A DNA stretch of 6,947 nucleotides from an uncultured Paracoccaceae bacterium (GCA_937952085.1 CALFYQ010000358.1:1-6947); one strand, 5' to 3'; numbered from the stretch's first letter, positions 1-6,548 are shown. Made by a program: numbers and translations. Notes: a model not told the origin generated them from the letters alone.

Positions 1-21
1 CCTGTTCTTGTTAACCGTTTC

Positions 22-654
22 TCAACGAATTTCGGGGGCGCGGACCCCGGTGAAGATCAGGTCGAGCACGCCCTCGAATTCGGAGCGGATGGTGGACTTG
101 TCGCGCCAGGCGGCGAGCGACTGGGGCATCATGAAGGCCTTCAAGGCGTGAAGGAGGTTCACCGCCGTCGGGTAGACCGGCGCCTCGCGGAAGCGGCCCA
201 TCACCATGCCGCGGGCCAGCTCGGCCATCAGCTGCTCGCGCTTGAAGGCGAGGTGGCGGGCGAGGACGGCGTAGGGCTCCTCATCTTCCCCGCAAATGAA
301 CTCGACAAGCTCCATGATCTTCGGCGTCCGCGCCATCTTCTCCAGCATCTGGCCGAGGCCGACGCGGAGCAGCGCGCGGATCCGCGCCTCGGGCTCCGGC
401 CCCGCCGCGTCCATCGCCGCGAGGATCGCCGCCTCCGAAGCGGCGAAGAACCGCTCCGTCACGGCGATGCCGATGGCCTGCTTGTTGCGGAAATAGCGGT
501 AGAGGTTGCCCGGAGACATGGCGCATCGCTCGGCGATGTCGGCCACGTTTGTCTTGGAGAAACCGTAATGCGCGAAGAGATCCTCCGCGTGGCGGAGGAT
601 CTCCGCCCGCGTCTCGTCGGCCGGATGCGGCTTCGCCTCGATGGCGTCTTCGAT
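22..654 (-). CDS. TetR/AcrR-family transcriptional regulator, last gene of the export operon
   Basis: Predicted DNA-binding repressor; TetR proteins bind operators as dimers and release them on binding a small ligand. The N-terminal third has the family pattern: a first helix (ETRAEILRHAEDLFAHYGF), then the helix-turn-helix with VADIAERCAMSPGNLYRYF and RNK. The rest is an all-helical ligand-binding and dimerisation domain of variable sequence, and the total of about 210 residues is normal for the family. The first ATG/GTG/TTG in frame is a GTG at 544-546, but that start would delete helix 1, which is plainly encoded upstream in the same frame. A GGAGG at 663-667 lies 8 bases before an in-frame ATC (652-654) and 2 bases before a CTG (658-660), so I place the start at 654 with 660 as the alternative. 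The gene follows the beta-barrel gene by about 16 bases and is probably co-transcribed and autoregulatory. The family call is firm; start and ligand are not. Confidence 0.88.
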   Translation of the reverse strand: MEDAIEAKPHPADETRAEILRHAEDLFAHYGFSKTNVADIAERCAMSPGNLYRYFRNKQAIGIAVTERFFAASEAAILAAMDAAGPEPEARIRALLRVGLGQMLEKMARTPKIMELVEFICGEDEEPYAVLARHLAFKREQLMAELARGMVMGRFREAPVYPTAVNLLHALKAFMMPQSLAAWRDKSTIRSEFEGVLDLIFTGVRAPEIR

Positions 655-662
655 CGTCAGGT

Positions 663-667
663 CCTCC
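663..667 (-). promoter_or_regulatory. Ribosome binding site for the TetR gene
   Basis: On the minus strand GGAGG, within GGGGAGGA, begins just after the stop codon of the beta-barrel gene (671-673). It is the only good Shine-Dalgarno near the TetR gene and supports translation starting at 654 or 660 rather than at the GTG at 546, which has no comparable site upstream. Confidence 0.5.
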
Positions 668-670
668 CCG

Positions 671-1996
671 TCACCAGTAATACGCGAGTTTCAGGCGCAG
701 GAAACTGTCGTCCTGGAAGTCCGCGGCGAGCGGGTCGTCTTCCCCCTCGATGAAGAGCACGCCCTCGATTCCGGCGGTCCAGCCATCGGCGATCCGCGTC
801 TCCGCCTCGAGCCGGAGGGTGACGACGCCGAATTCGTGGTCGATGGCGGAGGTGAGGAGGAAGGACGTGTCCGCCTCGTCGTTGAGGCCGAGCCGGGCGC
901 CGAGGATCACGTCGTTCTGGAAGACGTTGGTGGCGTTCCGGCCGCGGCTGTCGAAGGAATATTCGGCGATGAGGCCGAGATCAGCGTTTTCGAGAAGGGC
1001 GATCCCGCGATCGGCGGCGAAGCCGAAGAGCGTGTGCTCGAAGCCGCCGGTGACGCCGACGAAATCCCGCTCCCGGCCGCGAAGGTCGGACTGTCCGGCG
1101 CGGTAGATCGCCTCCGCCTTCCAGAGCGTCGGGCCGGTCGTGTACTGGCCGTCGAAGCCGAGCTGGGTGATCGTCTCGTAGACGGGGACGAGCACGGTCG
1201 GGGCCGGGCCGCCGGGCGTCGACGCGAAGCCGCCGGGGCGGAAGACCGGATCCCGCGCCACGCCGTTGAAGAAGGAGAGGCCGATATCGGCGTCTCCGAT
1301 CACCCCGGCGTAGCGGAGCGCGAAGGAGGGGGCGAAGCGGCCGCCGTCCCGCTCGATCACGCGCGCGCTTTCATCGACCGGCAGGCCGGAGCGGAGCCGC
1401 CCTTCCCGCCCCGGAAAGGTGCGGGTGCGGACGTAAGGCAGGAAGAAGGCCGAGAACTCGCCGATCTCGGTGAGGCGGGAGACGCGGATCATCGGCTGGC
1501 CGAGCGAATCCTCGTCGTCGATGTCCTCCACCGCGTCGGTCTGGTTGATGATGTCGACGAGGTGGTTGGCCTCGGTCTTGCCCCAGAACACCCGGTCGAG
1601 CCCGACGGTGAAAGACCAGTCGCCGGCCTCGAGATCGAACTTCGCCTCGCGGAGGTCGAAATGGGTGCGGTCGTCATCCGCCGCCGAGGCGCGGACGAAG
1701 GGGGTGAGGGTGAAGCGGAGATCTCCCTCCATCCATTCCGCCCGCATCGTCGGTTCGATGGCGAGCGAAAGGTCATGGCGGCGCTGGCCGGTGAAGCGCG
1801 CATCCTCCCCGAAGAGCGTCGCCTCGCCTTCGGCCTGGCCGTAGAAGGTGACGTATTCGGGCGTAATCGGGCCGAAATCGGCCTCCTCCGCGGCGGCGCG
1901 GCAGGGATGGAGCGCGACGAGGACGAGCGCCGACGCGGCCCAGGCCGCGCCGACGCCGAGCCGCTCAGCGCGCCATCTGGTCGAGGCGCTGCGCAT
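671..1996 (-). CDS. Predicted outer-membrane beta-barrel protein linked to RND exporter
   Basis: A 441-residue secreted protein. Residues 1-36 form a signal peptide: basic start, hydrophobic run GVGAAWAASALVLVALH, probable cleavage after AAA at 34-36. The mature part alternates polar and hydrophobic residues in many short segments ending in glycine/aspartate turns, and the chain ends in YYW. A terminal aromatic residue is the usual outer-membrane insertion signal, although Phe is commoner than Trp. A distinctive stretch, DRVFWGKTEANHLVDIINQ (134-152) followed by an acidic segment and GQPMIRVSR, resembles uncharacterised outer-membrane proteins that I recall being encoded beside MMPL-type RND exporters and LolA-like proteins (DUF1302/porin-like). 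Translation starts 32 bases inside the upstream gene with an AGAGGG site before the ATG, so coupling is likely. Probable role: outer-membrane exit or acceptor for the neighbouring pump. Barrel nature fairly sure, exact family not. Confidence 0.8.
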   Translation of the reverse strand: MRSASTRWRAERLGVGAAWAASALVLVALHPCRAAAEEADFGPITPEYVTFYGQAEGEATLFGEDARFTGQRRHDLSLAIEPTMRAEWMEGDLRFTLTPFVRASAADDDRTHFDLREAKFDLEAGDWSFTVGLDRVFWGKTEANHLVDIINQTDAVEDIDDEDSLGQPMIRVSRLTEIGEFSAFFLPYVRTRTFPGREGRLRSGLPVDESARVIERDGGRFAPSFALRYAGVIGDADIGLSFFNGVARDPVFRPGGFASTPGGPAPTVLVPVYETITQLGFDGQYTTGPTLWKAEAIYRAGQSDLRGRERDFVGVTGGFEHTLFGFAADRGIALLENADLGLIAEYSFDSRGRNATNVFQNDVILGARLGLNDEADTSFLLTSAIDHEFGVVTLRLEAETRIADGWTAGIEGVLFIEGEDDPLAADFQDDSFLRLKLAYYW

Positions 1997-4900
1997 CGAA
2001 ATCCCTCTCTTCGAGACCGGCGCCGAAGACGTAGTTCGACCAGGCGAGTTCGGTGCTCTTGCCGGTCTGCTTGTTGACCATGCGGATCACGTCGGGCCGC
2101 CAGAACTTGCCAAGATACTGCTGGTAACCCTCGAAGCTCATCACCTTCTCGAACTCGCCGCGGCGGTTGTAGAACTCGATCTGGTCGATCCGGTATTCCG
2201 CCTGGTCGATCCAGACCACGGTCCTGGAATAGCCGGACTTGGCGTTGCGCGGCGTCCGCTCCGAGACGAAGCAGGTTCCGCCGTTGTTCGGGCAGGGCTC
2301 GTCGCGGAGCCACTTGTAGTCGTAATCCGCCACTTCCTGGCCGCCGAGATCCTCATAGGAGAATTCGGAGGAGACGAACTTGCCGGTGCGGTTGGAGGAG
2401 GAGATCCGCTTCACCCGCTTCACCGCGGGGAGGTAGAGCCACTGGTCGTCATCCTCCGGCTCGATGTTGGCGTGGGTGAGAAGGCCCGTGCCCCGCACGT
2501 CCCGCGGCTCGTCGAAGACGATGACGCTCATGTCGCCGAGGCCCGGGTCGGTCCGCTCCTTGACCATGTTGCGGAAGGCGCGGGCGGAGCTCTGGCCCTG
2601 GCTGTCGGATAGGATCATGCGGCCCTCCACCGTGAAGTCGCCGAAGCCGAGATCGCGCCGATCCGCCTCTTCGGCGATGGCGAGGCCCTTCTCCTCGGCG
2701 GTTTCGGCGCGAACGTCATGGGCGAAGGCCCAGAGGCCGAGGCCGACGATCAGCGCGGCGACGACGGCGGGGGCGGGCGCGGGAATGCGCATGGGCTCTC
2801 TCCTCTTGTCGAGCTGGATCAGGAGCGCGGGCAGCAGCAGGAAGTCCGCCGCCAGCGCGATGGCGATGGTGATGGCGGTGAGCTTGGCGAGATCGCCGTT
2901 CACCGCGAAGCCGGACTGGGCGAGGACGAGAAAGCCCGCTACGAGCCCGGCGGTGGTGACGAAGAGCGCGAGCCCGACCTTGCGGAAGGCGTAGCGCACC
3001 GCGTCCTCGGCGGATTTCCCCTCCCGTCGCGCACGGGCGTATTTGGAAAGGAAGTGGATCGTGTCGTCCACCACGATGCCGAGCGTCGCCGCCAGCACCA
3101 CGGCGATGGCGAGCGTCACCGTGCCCACCCCGTAGCCCCAGAGGCCGAAGCCGACCGCCGCGGGCAGGATGTTCGGCACGAGCGAGATGAGGCCGATGCG
3201 AAGATCGCGGAGCGCCAGGATCATCAGCCCCGAGATGAGGACGAGCGCGACCGCGGTGCCGGTCAGCATCGCCCGCGTGTCTCGGTAGGAGATCAGGTTG
3301 AAGACATGGACGATGCCGGTCGGCGCGCCGGTGAGCGCGGCCCCGCCGTTCTGCTTCAGCCAGTCCTCGGCGCGGAGCGTCAGGTCCCGCATGTCGGCGG
3401 TGGTGACGCCGCGCATGTTGAAGGAGACCCGCATGTAGCGGCGGCCGACATCGATCTGGTCGGTGAGATCCATGCCGTAGCCGAGCGAAAGCTCGTAGAG
3501 GAAGAGGTATTGCGAGGCCTCCTCCGCCGCGTCGGGGATGCGCATGAAGGCCACGTCGTCGCCGTGCATGTTCATGTTGAGCCGCTTCACCGTGTCGGTC
3601 AGGGTGCGGACGTTGACGATTTCCGGCTGCGCGCGGAGCCAGTCGGAAAAGCCCGAGACGGCTTTCAGGAAGGCGGGGTCGTTGACGCCCTGCTCGCGGC
3701 CGGAATCCATCTTGAATTCGAGCTGGTAGAGGCCGGCGAGGCGCTGTTCGGCGTAGTCGGCGTCGCGCCGGAACTCATAGCTCTCGTCGAAGTAGCGGAC
3801 GAAATCGTCCTCGAGCCGAAGCTGGGAGACGCCGGCCACCGAGGCGACGACGAGGACGGCGCCGCCGAGGAGGATGGGCTTCCGGCGGGCGATGACGAAC
3901 TCGCCGAGGCCGGAGAGCGCGCCCTCCCCGATCGGCCGGCCGGCCTGCCGGCGGAAGGGCAGGATGGCGATCAGGGAGGGGAGCAGCGTCAGCGTGTAGA
4001 ACCAGGCCGCGAGCACGCCGACGCCGACGATGTTGCCGAGTTGCCGGAACGGCGGCGAGATCGAGAAGTTGAGCGAGAAGAAGCCGATCGCGGTGGTGAC
4101 GCAGGCGATGGTGACGGGCCACATGTGCTCGGCGAGGGCGCGCTTCGCCCAGTCCCGCCGGTCCGGCGAGGCGTCCATGTGCTGGCGCGCGGCGATCAGG
4201 ATGTGGACGGCGGAGGCGACCGCCAGCGTCATCGCGTAGAGCGGCGCAAGGACGGTGACGGAGTTGAGCTGCGTCCCGGTCCAGCCGAGGAAAGCGAGGC
4301 CGCCGAGCGCGGAGAGGATCACGATCAGCACCACGCTCGCCACGCCGAAGAAGGAGCGCAGCGCGAGGCCGACGACGAGGAAGATCGCCGCGAACATGAT
4401 CGGGGTGAGGGTGCTGGCGTCTCGCTGGCCGGACTCGGCGAATTGCTGGTTGAGGGCGACGGAGCCGGAGAGGCGAAGGTCGATCCCCGGATTGGCGGCC
4501 TCGTAGCGGTCGATGAGGGCGCGGGCCTCCTTGTAGATGCTCGGCCCTTCGGTCTCCGGATCGACGCCCGGCAGGGTGAAGAGGACCTGGACCTGGGTGA
4601 TCGAGGCCGCGGGGTCGATCATCGAGTTGCGAAGCTCGACCCGGTCGAGCGCGATGGCGCGGCTCTCGTCGGCGGCATCGGGCGTCACCGCGTCTGGCGT
4701 CTCGACGAGGTCGCGGACGATCATGTCGTCGCCCTCGGCGTAGGTGTGCTGGAAGTTCGTCAGCGAGTTGACGCGGCGGACATAGGGCAGGCGCCAGGCG
4801 TCTTCGGTGAGCTGGCCGATCACCGCGAGGGTCTCGGGGGTGAAGACCTTCCCGTCCCGCGGCTCGACCAGGAAGACGAGGTTGTCGTCCTTCGAGAACA

Positions 4901-5111
4901 TCGCCTCGAAGGCGTCGAGGCGTTGCCGGTCGGGGTTTTCGGGCGCGAAGAAGATGCGGGCGTCGGGATCGATCGGCACGATCCGGTCGAGCCGGGCGAC
5001 CGAAAGCGCGGCGAGGGCGATCGCCGCCACGATCCAGAGCCAGCGCCAGTCGACGATGAATGCGGCGATTCGGGCCGAGGCCCCCGCCCCGGTGGTCTCG
5101 TCCTTCGCCAT
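1965..5111 (-). CDS. RND-superfamily (MMPL/COG1033-type) exporter fused to a LolA-like periplasmic domain
   Basis: A 1048-residue inner-membrane protein. Residues 1-770 have the duplicated RND plan: TM1 (about 22-40), periplasmic loop (41-235), five helices (about 236-385), TM7 (about 411-430), second loop (431-612), five helices (about 614-766). TM10 holds the acidic motif GIVVDDTIHF (D682, D683) expected for proton coupling; the matching place in TM4 reads TLAVASAVHIL with no acid. After a basic end (QLDKRREP) an in-frame Met774 opens a signal-peptide-like helix (about 780-797, VRA-ET cleavage site). Residues 802-1048 then match the LolA-like 'outer membrane lipoprotein-sorting' type: DFTVEGRMILSD, WLYLPAVKRVKRI, YRIDQIEFYNRRGEFEKV, and a Cys pair (940, 947). 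Such domains are usually separate proteins. The ATG at 5109-5111 has GGAGG five bases upstream. Likely exports or transfers a lipid-like substrate; first gene of the operon. Confidence 0.92.
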   Translation of the reverse strand: MAKDETTGAGASARIAAFIVDWRWLWIVAAIALAALSVARLDRIVPIDPDARIFFAPENPDRQRLDAFEAMFSKDDNLVFLVEPRDGKVFTPETLAVIGQLTEDAWRLPYVRRVNSLTNFQHTYAEGDDMIVRDLVETPDAVTPDAADESRAIALDRVELRNSMIDPAASITQVQVLFTLPGVDPETEGPSIYKEARALIDRYEAANPGIDLRLSGSVALNQQFAESGQRDASTLTPIMFAAIFLVVGLALRSFFGVASVVLIVILSALGGLAFLGWTGTQLNSVTVLAPLYAMTLAVASAVHILIAARQHMDASPDRRDWAKRALAEHMWPVTIACVTTAIGFFSLNFSISPPFRQLGNIVGVGVLAAWFYTLTLLPSLIAILPFRRQAGRPIGEGALSGLGEFVIARRKPILLGGAVLVVASVAGVSQLRLEDDFVRYFDESYEFRRDADYAEQRLAGLYQLEFKMDSGREQGVNDPAFLKAVSGFSDWLRAQPEIVNVRTLTDTVKRLNMNMHGDDVAFMRIPDAAEEASQYLFLYELSLGYGMDLTDQIDVGRRYMRVSFNMRGVTTADMRDLTLRAEDWLKQNGGAALTGAPTGIVHVFNLISYRDTRAMLTGTAVALVLISGLMILALRDLRIGLISLVPNILPAAVGFGLWGYGVGTVTLAIAVVLAATLGIVVDDTIHFLSKYARARREGKSAEDAVRYAFRKVGLALFVTTAGLVAGFLVLAQSGFAVNGDLAKLTAITIAIALAADFLLLPALLIQLDKRREPMRIPAPAPAVVAALIVGLGLWAFAHDVRAETAEEKGLAIAEEADRRDLGFGDFTVEGRMILSDSQGQSSARAFRNMVKERTDPGLGDMSVIVFDEPRDVRGTGLLTHANIEPEDDDQWLYLPAVKRVKRISSSNRTGKFVSSEFSYEDLGGQEVADYDYKWLRDEPCPNNGGTCFVSERTPRNAKSGYSRTVVWIDQAEYRIDQIEFYNRRGEFEKVMSFEGYQQYLGKFWRPDVIRMVNKQTGKSTELAWSNYVFGAGLEERDFDAQRLDQMAR
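2790..2807 (-). promoter_or_regulatory. Internal ribosome binding site and ATG at the RND/LolA junction
   Basis: Inside the fused gene the minus strand reads AAGAGGAGAGAGCCCATG, a strong Shine-Dalgarno about eight bases before an ATG at 2790-2792. The ATG is in frame (codon 774) and is followed by a complete signal peptide. An independent 275-residue LolA-like protein (1965-2792) could therefore be made as well as the full-length fusion. It looks like the start of a formerly separate gene whose upstream neighbour lost its stop codon. Confidence 0.55.
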
Positions 5112-5157
5112 GATGGCCTCCGCTGTCGACGCCGCTTCGATGCGACGAATGAATTTT

Positions 5158-5189
5158 TTTGTAAATGTTTACTCATGCCGCTGCGTCAA
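5158..5189 (-). promoter_or_regulatory. Candidate promoter of the RND operon
   Basis: Reading leftward, TTGACG (5184-5189) matches the -35 consensus at five of six bases. The AT-rich stretch that follows contains TACAAA (5158-5163), a partial -10 match, but the 20-base spacing is longer than ideal. It is the only AT-rich patch between the divergent genes and lies about 50-80 bases upstream of the exporter ATG. Promoter location is plausible; the exact -10 is uncertain. Confidence 0.35.
5161..5172. promoter_or_regulatory. Candidate operator (GTAAA-TG-TTTAC inverted repeat)
   Basis: A perfect inverted repeat with 5-base arms and a 2-base spacer sits between the putative -35 and the operon start, inside the divergent intergenic region. 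Its position and symmetry suit a TetR-type repressor site, and a TetR gene ends the operon. The match is short and in AT-rich DNA, so chance symmetry is possible. Confidence 0.35.
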
Positions 5190-5201
5190 GGGTGGGCGCC
5201 G

Positions 5202-5215
5202 AATTTCTCGAAATT
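5202..5215. repeat. Inverted repeat AATTTC-TC-GAAATT
   Basis: Perfect 6-base arms with a 2-base spacer, in the divergent region about 115 bases upstream of the cytochrome start. It could be a binding site for a dimeric regulator of the cytochrome gene or of both directions. No specific regulator can be named from the sequence. Confidence 0.3.
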
Positions 5216-5270
5216 GTCACGCACGGGGCGCTCACGTCGTCGAGAAATCGCGTCAGGGCTGAAACGCGCA

Positions 5271-5281
5271 CGAAAGTTTCG
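5271..5281. repeat. Inverted repeat CGAAA-G-TTTCG
   Basis: Perfect 5-base arms around one base, just upstream of TAGGAT (5285-5290), a possible -10 element about 40 bases before the cytochrome ATG. The position would allow it to control the rightward promoter, but no convincing -35 accompanies it. Confidence 0.25.
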
Positions 5282-5314
5282 TCGTAGGATCGAATGTGGG
5301 ACGCCCACCGACTC

Positions 5315-5323
5315 AGGAAGGAG
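5315..5323 (+). promoter_or_regulatory. Ribosome binding site fixing the cytochrome start
   Basis: AGGAAGGAG lies six bases before the ATG at 5330. It selects this start over an in-frame GTG at 5294, which would put twelve charged residues ahead of an otherwise standard signal peptide. Confidence 0.8.
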
Positions 5324-5329
5324 AGCCCG

Positions 5330-5857
5330 ATGAAGAAGATCGCCCTGGCCGCGCTGGCGGCGCCGGCCGCACTCGCCGCCTACGCCTTCGGCGCGGCGGC
5401 GCTGGAGGACCGCGCGCTGACGTTTCCCTCGGACTACAAGACGACGTTCACCTCCTATCTCGTCGCCGACCGGATGGGGCAGGAGGACCAGATCATGATC
5501 ATGTGGGCCAACGACACGGCCCGGAAGGCGGCGCGCGCCGGCGAGGCGATGCCCGACGGCTCGATCCTGATCGGCGAGATCTGGAAGGCGAAGAAGGACT
5601 CGAGCGGCGAGGTGATCGAGAGCCAGATCGGCCGCCGCATCCCGACCGAGATGGCCGCGATCGTGTTGATGGAGCGGAAGGCCTCCTGGGCCGACCAGTA
5701 CCCGGACGACATGAAGGTGGGCGGCTGGGAGTTCGAGGTGTTCAGCCCGGCCGGCGAGAACCTCAACAAGGACACGACGGCCTGCCGCGAGTGCCACCAG
5801 CCGCTCGACGCGACGGACTACACCTGGTCCCACGATCACATCGCGGGCGGAAATTGA
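5330..5857 (+). CDS. Periplasmic c-type cytochrome, cytochrome P460 / c'-beta family
   Basis: A 175-residue secreted monohaem cytochrome. Residues 1-24 are a signal peptide (MKK, then an Ala-rich core, AAA cleavage site). Near the C-terminus CRECH (142-146) is the CxxCH motif that binds haem covalently and supplies the axial His. The body follows the P460 fold pattern: FPSDYKTTFTSY (32-43), MPDGSILIGEIW (74-85), GGWEFEVFSP (121-130). The short length is typical. P460 proteins of ammonia and methane oxidisers convert hydroxylamine/NO species using a lysine crosslinked to the haem; that lysine, as I recall the Nitrosomonas protein (DGTVTVKEL, Lys70), aligns with Gly82 here. This copy may therefore behave more like the uncrosslinked c'-beta type (NO or other gas ligand binding) than as a hydroxylamine oxidase. 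It is transcribed away from the exporter operon and ends at a strong hairpin. Family confident; activity unknown. Confidence 0.9.
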   Translation: MKKIALAALAAPAALAAYAFGAAALEDRALTFPSDYKTTFTSYLVADRMGQEDQIMIMWANDTARKAARAGEAMPDGSILIGEIWKAKKDSSGEVIESQIGRRIPTEMAAIVLMERKASWADQYPDDMKVGGWEFEVFSPAGENLNKDTTACRECHQPLDATDYTWSHDHIAGGN

Positions 5858-5860
5858 GGT

Positions 5861-5891
5861 TCGGACGCGCCCCTTCGCGGGGCGCGCCCGA
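5861..5891. terminator. Shared hairpin between convergent genes
   Basis: TCGG-a-CGCGCCCC (5861-5873), loop TTCGC (5874-5878), then GGGGCGCG-c-CCGA (5879-5891): twelve pairs with one mismatch. It fills almost the whole 35-base gap between the stop codons at 5857 and 5893. No T run follows on either strand, so it is a GC-rich, U-poor terminator or mRNA 3'-end stabiliser serving both genes. Confidence 0.6.
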
Positions 5892-5892
5892 C

Positions 5893-6234
5893 TTACGCCG
5901 GCTCGTCGCTGGTCTTCTTCGCGGCCGAGTTGCTTTCGGCCTGCCAGGCCTCGCCGGCGGCGACGAGGCAGGCGAGCCCGGTCGGCAGCGCGACGATGAT
6001 GGTCCAGCTTCCGGTCTCGGAATTGGCGTAGGTCTCCATCACCTGCATGTTCTGCTGGAGGCCGACGGCCTGCCTCGTCTCCCCGTGCTTGTCGTGGAGA
6101 AGCTGGACGATCCGCTCACGCGGGCCGCAGCTCTGCCCCTGGGCCGAGGCCGGGGCGGCGAGGAGGAGGGTGGAGACGCCGGCGCAGATGACGACGGCGG
6201 ACTGCACTGCGGAGATGATGCGGCGGCGCTTCAT
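5893..6234 (-). CDS. Small secreted periplasmic protein of unknown function
   Basis: A 113-residue protein with a clear signal peptide (MKRRRIISA, hydrophobic core, cleavage after ASA at 30-32). The mature part is about 80 residues: CGPRERIVQLLHDKHGETRQ, then GLQQNMQVMETYANSETGSW, a hydrophobic strand TIIVALP, and GLACLVAAGEAW, ending in a polar tail. Two cysteines in the mature chain (36 and 89) could form a disulfide. I recall similar short proteins in many Rhodobacterales-like genomes, all annotated as hypothetical. The start at 6234 is chosen because GGAAAGG lies eight bases upstream and the signal peptide begins there; an in-frame ATG at 6363 would add 43 Arg-rich residues that look like non-coding translation. 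It is convergent with the cytochrome gene and apparently unlinked to the exporter operon. Confidence 0.8.
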   Translation of the reverse strand: MKRRRIISAVQSAVVICAGVSTLLLAAPASAQGQSCGPRERIVQLLHDKHGETRQAVGLQQNMQVMETYANSETGSWTIIVALPTGLACLVAAGEAWQAESNSAAKKTSDEPA

Positions 6235-6426
6235 GACATTCGCCTTTCCGCGCGCCTCGGACTTCGGCCTCTGGGCGGCATGCCCAGGCGCGCCATTTCC
6301 GTTGATGGAAGCGCGGCCCTTCGAGAGCCGCGCGGCTCCGCGGCGGCGCCGTTCTGGCCTCATCCGCCCGATGGGAGAAACCCTCTCAGCTTAGTTAGAA
6401 GAAATGGTTACCGCAGCGCACGCAGC

Positions 6427-6451
6427 CGCGGCGGAGGCCATGTCCGCCGCG
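6427..6451. repeat. GC-rich hairpin with 9-base arms
   Basis: CGCGGCGGA (6427-6435) pairs perfectly with TCCGCCGCG (6443-6451) around a 7-base loop. The right arm also lies in a 14-base perfect palindrome (6445-6458), so two folds compete. There is no T tract, so terminator activity is doubtful; GC-rich sequence forms such repeats readily. Confidence 0.35.
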
Positions 6452-6467
6452 CGCGGCGCCGTGGATC

Positions 6468-6486
6468 ATTCAACTTTTGCTTGAAT
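6468..6486. repeat. Inverted repeat ATTCAA-N7-TTGAAT in AT-rich promoter-like DNA
   Basis: Perfect 6-base arms at 6468-6473 and 6481-6486, in the AT-rich part of the intergenic region about 170 bases before the lyase ATG. Weak promoter-like elements (TTGCTT at 6478-6483 and TTAAAT at 6501-6506, 17-base spacing) overlap or follow it. A regulator site controlling the rightward gene is plausible. Confidence 0.3.
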
Positions 6487-6548
6487 TATCTTGCGCCTCA
6501 TTAAATCTTCGGTTGCCATGCCTCATGCTCAATGTTCCTTGATTGTTC

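Noticed and set aside
641..2077. 478-codon plus-strand open frame opposite the beta-barrel gene
   Set aside because: Same mirror effect: Glu/Arg/Gly-rich translation, no signal peptide or motif, while the minus strand encodes a coherent secreted protein.
3934..3945. GGCCGGCCGGCC palindrome
   Set aside because: It lies inside exporter codons (Ala-Gly-Arg-Pro region) and is expected by chance in such GC-rich coding DNA.
5294..5329. Upstream GTG start for the cytochrome
   Set aside because: It adds twelve charged residues before MKK and has no ribosome binding site, whereas the ATG at 5330 has an ideal one.
2718..5333. Very long open frame (871 codons) on the plus strand opposite the exporter gene
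   Set aside because: It is antisense to a clearly coding RND gene; its product is a low-complexity mix of Arg, Glu, Gly, Asp and His with no membrane or domain pattern, the usual mirror of GC-rich codon use.
6235..6363. N-terminal extension of the small secreted protein to an ATG at 6363
   Set aside because: The extra 43 residues are Arg/Gly/Ala-rich, contain hairpin-forming DNA, and would bury the signal peptide.
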